The notes beneath the pieces are model-generated. The model was not told the DNA's origin. It did not search any database and was given only the letters and a program-made list of their open reading frames with translations. Positions 4,480 to 5,748 of a DNA stretch of 5,748 nt are shown here, piece by piece; within the stretch, counting starts at the first letter, position 1; each line of letters opens with the position of its first letter. Source of the DNA: Patescibacteria group bacterium (lineage in GTDB: Bacteria > Patescibacteriota > Patescibacteriia > Patescibacteriales > JAHJJO01); the NCBI GenBank assembly GCA_018822835.1, contig JAHJJO010000004.1, positions 1 to 5,748 on the forward strand, read 5' to 3'. The position numbers and the translations under genes were made by a program.

Positions 4480-5748
4480 TGCAAAATAAAAAAGAAAAAT
4501 TGTTAATAATAGATGGAAATGCGTTGATTCATCGCAGTTTTCACGCGCTTCCGCTAACAATAGCAACAAAAAAGGGGGAAATAACTAATGCTGTTTATGG
4601 TTTTACCACTGTGCTAATTAAGGCATTACGAGAATTTAAACCAAGTTATGTTGTTTTGACTTTGGATAAAAAAGCTCCAACATTTAGGCATAAAGAGTTT
4701 GCGGAATATAAAGCTCACAGAGAAAAAGCTCCTGATGAATTGTACAAACAAATTCCAAGAATAAAAGAAATAGCGCATGCTTTTAATATTCCAATTTATG
4801 AAAAAGATGGATTTGAAGCTGATGATTTAATTGGAACTATTAGTAAAGAAATCCGATTTCCAAAAACAGAAGTTGAACTTCTGTCAGCCAAAGCTGACAG
4901 AAGTTCAACTTCTGTTTTTGGAAATCGGATTTCTACTATTATTGTAACCGGCGATTTAGATATTTTACAATTAATTAATAATCACACCAAAGTTTACACA
5001 ATGAGCCGAGGTCTGTCTGATAGCGTAATTTATGATGAAAAAGCAGTACAAAATCGTTTTGGAGGATTAAATTCAAAGCAAATGATTGATTACAAAGCAT
5101 TGCGCGGAGATCCAAGTGATAACATTCCCGGAGTTCGCGGGATAGGCGAAAAAACTGCTATTGAATTATTGAAGCAATTTGGAAATTTGGAAAATGTTTA
5201 TAAATATTTAGATAATAGACAACAGATAGCAGATAGCAGTAAACTTTTAATCAAATCACGGATTGTTGAGTTGTTAAAAAAACATAAAGACGATGCATAT
5301 TTATCAAAAAAATTAGCGACAATAAAATGCGATGTGGATATTGAATTTGATTTAGAAAAAACTAAATTTGGCGATTTTGATAAAAGTAAAGTTGTCCAAT
5401 TATTTAGTGAACTAGAATTTAAGTCTTTATTGCCTAGAATTCAAGGAATCAGAAATAATGAATCAGGAATAATGAATCAAAAATTAGAATTTGAAAATAA
5501 GTTTGCGCGAAATAAAAAACAGTTTAATTATATTTTAGTTGATGATGATGAAAAATTTGAATTATTTTTTAATGAATTAAAAAAGCAAAAAGAATTTACT
5601 TTTGACACAGAAGCGACGTCAGTTGATCCGTTTACAGCAGAATTAATGGGAATTAGTTTTTCGTGGAAAGAAGGAGAAGCGTACTACGTAGAAACTAAGT
5701 TTCCAAAAACAGCTCCGCCCCAGTTCGCCGTGGCGAACTGGGGCGGAG
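4479..5748 (+). CDS. polA: DNA polymerase I, N-terminal part (runs off the right edge)
   Basis: PolA removes primers and fills repair gaps, including those left by UvrABC. The 423 residues visible are the 5' nuclease domain and the beginning of the 3'-5' exonuclease domain; a polymerase domain is expected beyond the edge (family length about 850-930). Metal-binding acids of the 5' nuclease are all present: Asp12 (LLIIDGN), Asp63, Glu113/Asp115/Asp116 (EADD), Asp159/Asp161 (TGDLD), Asp211/Asp214 (GDPSDN), followed by the helix-hairpin-helix GVRGIGEKTA. Arg/Lys contacts in FRHKEFAEYKAHR are conserved. The exonuclease begins with FDTEATSVDP (Asp376, Glu378), so proofreading motif I is intact. 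Oddities: residues 123-152 come from an 88-nt palindrome between helix ISKE and strand IIVTGD; residues 245-254 and 324-335 come from heptamer repeats; another palindrome starts near residue 406. All keep the frame open. Start chosen as the first ATG, in line with the family N-terminus. The gene is divergent from uvrA. Confidence 0.96.
   Translation, partial: MQNKKEKLLIIDGNALIHRSFHALPLTIATKKGEITNAVYGFTTVLIKALREFKPSYVVLTLDKKAPTFRHKEFAEYKAHREKAPDELYKQIPRIKEIAHAFNIPIYEKDGFEADDLIGTISKEIRFPKTEVELLSAKADRSSTSVFGNRISTIIVTGDLDILQLINNHTKVYTMSRGLSDSVIYDEKAVQNRFGGLNSKQMIDYKALRGDPSDNIPGVRGIGEKTAIELLKQFGNLENVYKYLDNRQQIADSSKLLIKSRIVELLKKHKDDAYLSKKLATIKCDVDIEFDLEKTKFGDFDKSKVVQLFSELEFKSLLPRIQGIRNNESGIMNQKLEFENKFARNKKQFNYILVDDDEKFELFFNELKKQKEFTFDTEATSVDPFTAELMGISFSWKEGEAYYVETKFPKTAPPQFAVANWGG
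4847..4934. repeat. Long in-frame palindrome inside the polA 5' nuclease domain
   Basis: Perfect 42-bp arms (4847-4888 and 4893-4934) flank a 4-nt loop CAAA. Each arm carries TTTCCAAAAACAGAAGTT and a nested 19-nt palindrome (4866-4884, mirrored at 4897-4915). Translated in the polA frame it gives KTEVELLSAKADRSSTSVF with flanking residues, closely matching the phase and ends of the uvrA insertion. It separates the EADDLIGT helix from the IIVTGDLD strand, where homologues have only about a dozen residues, so the 5' nuclease domain carries an extra loop of roughly 20 residues. Confidence 0.97.
5211..5238. repeat. Heptamer repeat in polA (GATAGCA type)
   Basis: Four 7-bp units: GATAATA, GACAACA, GATAGCA, GATAGCA. 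They encode about ten residues (245-254, DNRQQIADSS) just after the helix-hairpin-helix, where homologues run directly from LEN.Y..LD into the next helix. The last two copies are identical; the first two are degenerate. Confidence 0.65.
5449..5483. repeat. Heptamer repeat in the polA interdomain linker
   Basis: Five 7-bp units alternate TCAGGAA-like and TAATGAA (TCAGAAA, TAATGAA, TCAGGAA, TAATGAA, TCAAAAA), so it can also be seen as a 14-bp unit. It encodes residues about 324-335 (RNNESGIMNQ), in the linker between the 5' nuclease and exonuclease domains, a place tolerant of insertions. Confidence 0.7.
5698..5748. repeat. Third palindrome in polA, cut by the window edge
   Basis: CTCCGCCCCAGTTCGCC (5713-5729) is the exact reverse complement of 5732-5748, with GT between, so 17-bp arms are visible and the second arm stops only because the window ends. 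It is preceded by TTTCCAAAAACAG (5700-5712), identical to 13 bases of the arm of the 4847-4934 element. Its inner arm is unrelated and strikingly GC-rich against the AT-rich gene. It is read in frame as FPKTAPPQFAVANWGG, about 30 residues after exonuclease motif I, in a loop that varies among PolA proteins. Confidence 0.88.

Noticed and set aside
3227..4934. Palindromes as chimeric assembly or amplification artefacts
   Set aside because: Conserved UvrA and PolA sequence continues in frame on both sides at two separate loci with shared inner sequence, which artefacts would not produce; read-level confirmation would still be useful.
3227..4934. Palindromes as insertion-sequence ends or introns
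   Set aside because: No transposase, no direct target duplications that I can identify, and the segments are short, stop-free and read in frame.

Overview
The window is AT-rich and compactly coded. The composition, the near absence of strong ribosome binding sites, and a secreted coiled-coil protein paired with a small membrane-anchored acidic protein suggest a member of the Candidate Phyla Radiation (Patescibacteria, Parcubacteria-like). That placement is an inference from style; no rRNA or ribosomal protein is present to confirm it. All visible ORFs are consistent with UGA, UAA and UAG being stops.

Layout, left to right. At 1-29 a leftward sigma70-type promoter fires out of the window. At 37-79 lies a strong terminator hairpin. 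At 100-858 (minus) is a secreted, charged, coiled-coil protein, and overlapping it at 848-1228 (minus) is a small membrane-anchored acidic protein; the two form an operon with a near-consensus promoter at 1323-1351. At 1348-1446 (minus) is a short remnant that reads like the C-terminus of a DUF167/YggU-family protein. It is cut off by an eight-copy heptamer repeat (1437-1492) that also encodes the last residues of uvrA. At 1478-4402 (minus) is uvrA, the damage-recognition ATPase of nucleotide excision repair. It is divergent from polA (plus, 4479 to the right edge, incomplete), DNA polymerase I with its 5' nuclease domain and the start of its 3'-5' exonuclease domain. Their candidate promoters overlap back to back in the 76-bp gap.

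The most notable structure is a set of long, perfect inverted repeats inside coding sequence: one in uvrA (3227-3296, 35-bp arms, no spacer), one in polA (4847-4934, 42-bp arms, 4-nt loop), and a third in polA running off the right edge (17-bp arms seen so far). All three are read through in frame. Two share the inner-arm sequence AAAAACAGAAGT and its complement, and all three share the tract AAAAACAG. The first two are read in the same phase, giving peptides of the form KTEV...TSVF in two unrelated proteins, and each lands where the protein family has a variable surface loop. They look like a family of in-frame palindromic elements, comparable in style to Rickettsia palindromic elements, and their A-tract/stem/T-tract layout also resembles bidirectional intrinsic terminators. 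Two further heptamer repeats interrupt polA at or between domain junctions. UvrA and PolA act in the same repair pathway (PolA fills the gap left by excision), so both genes of one pathway carry the elements here.
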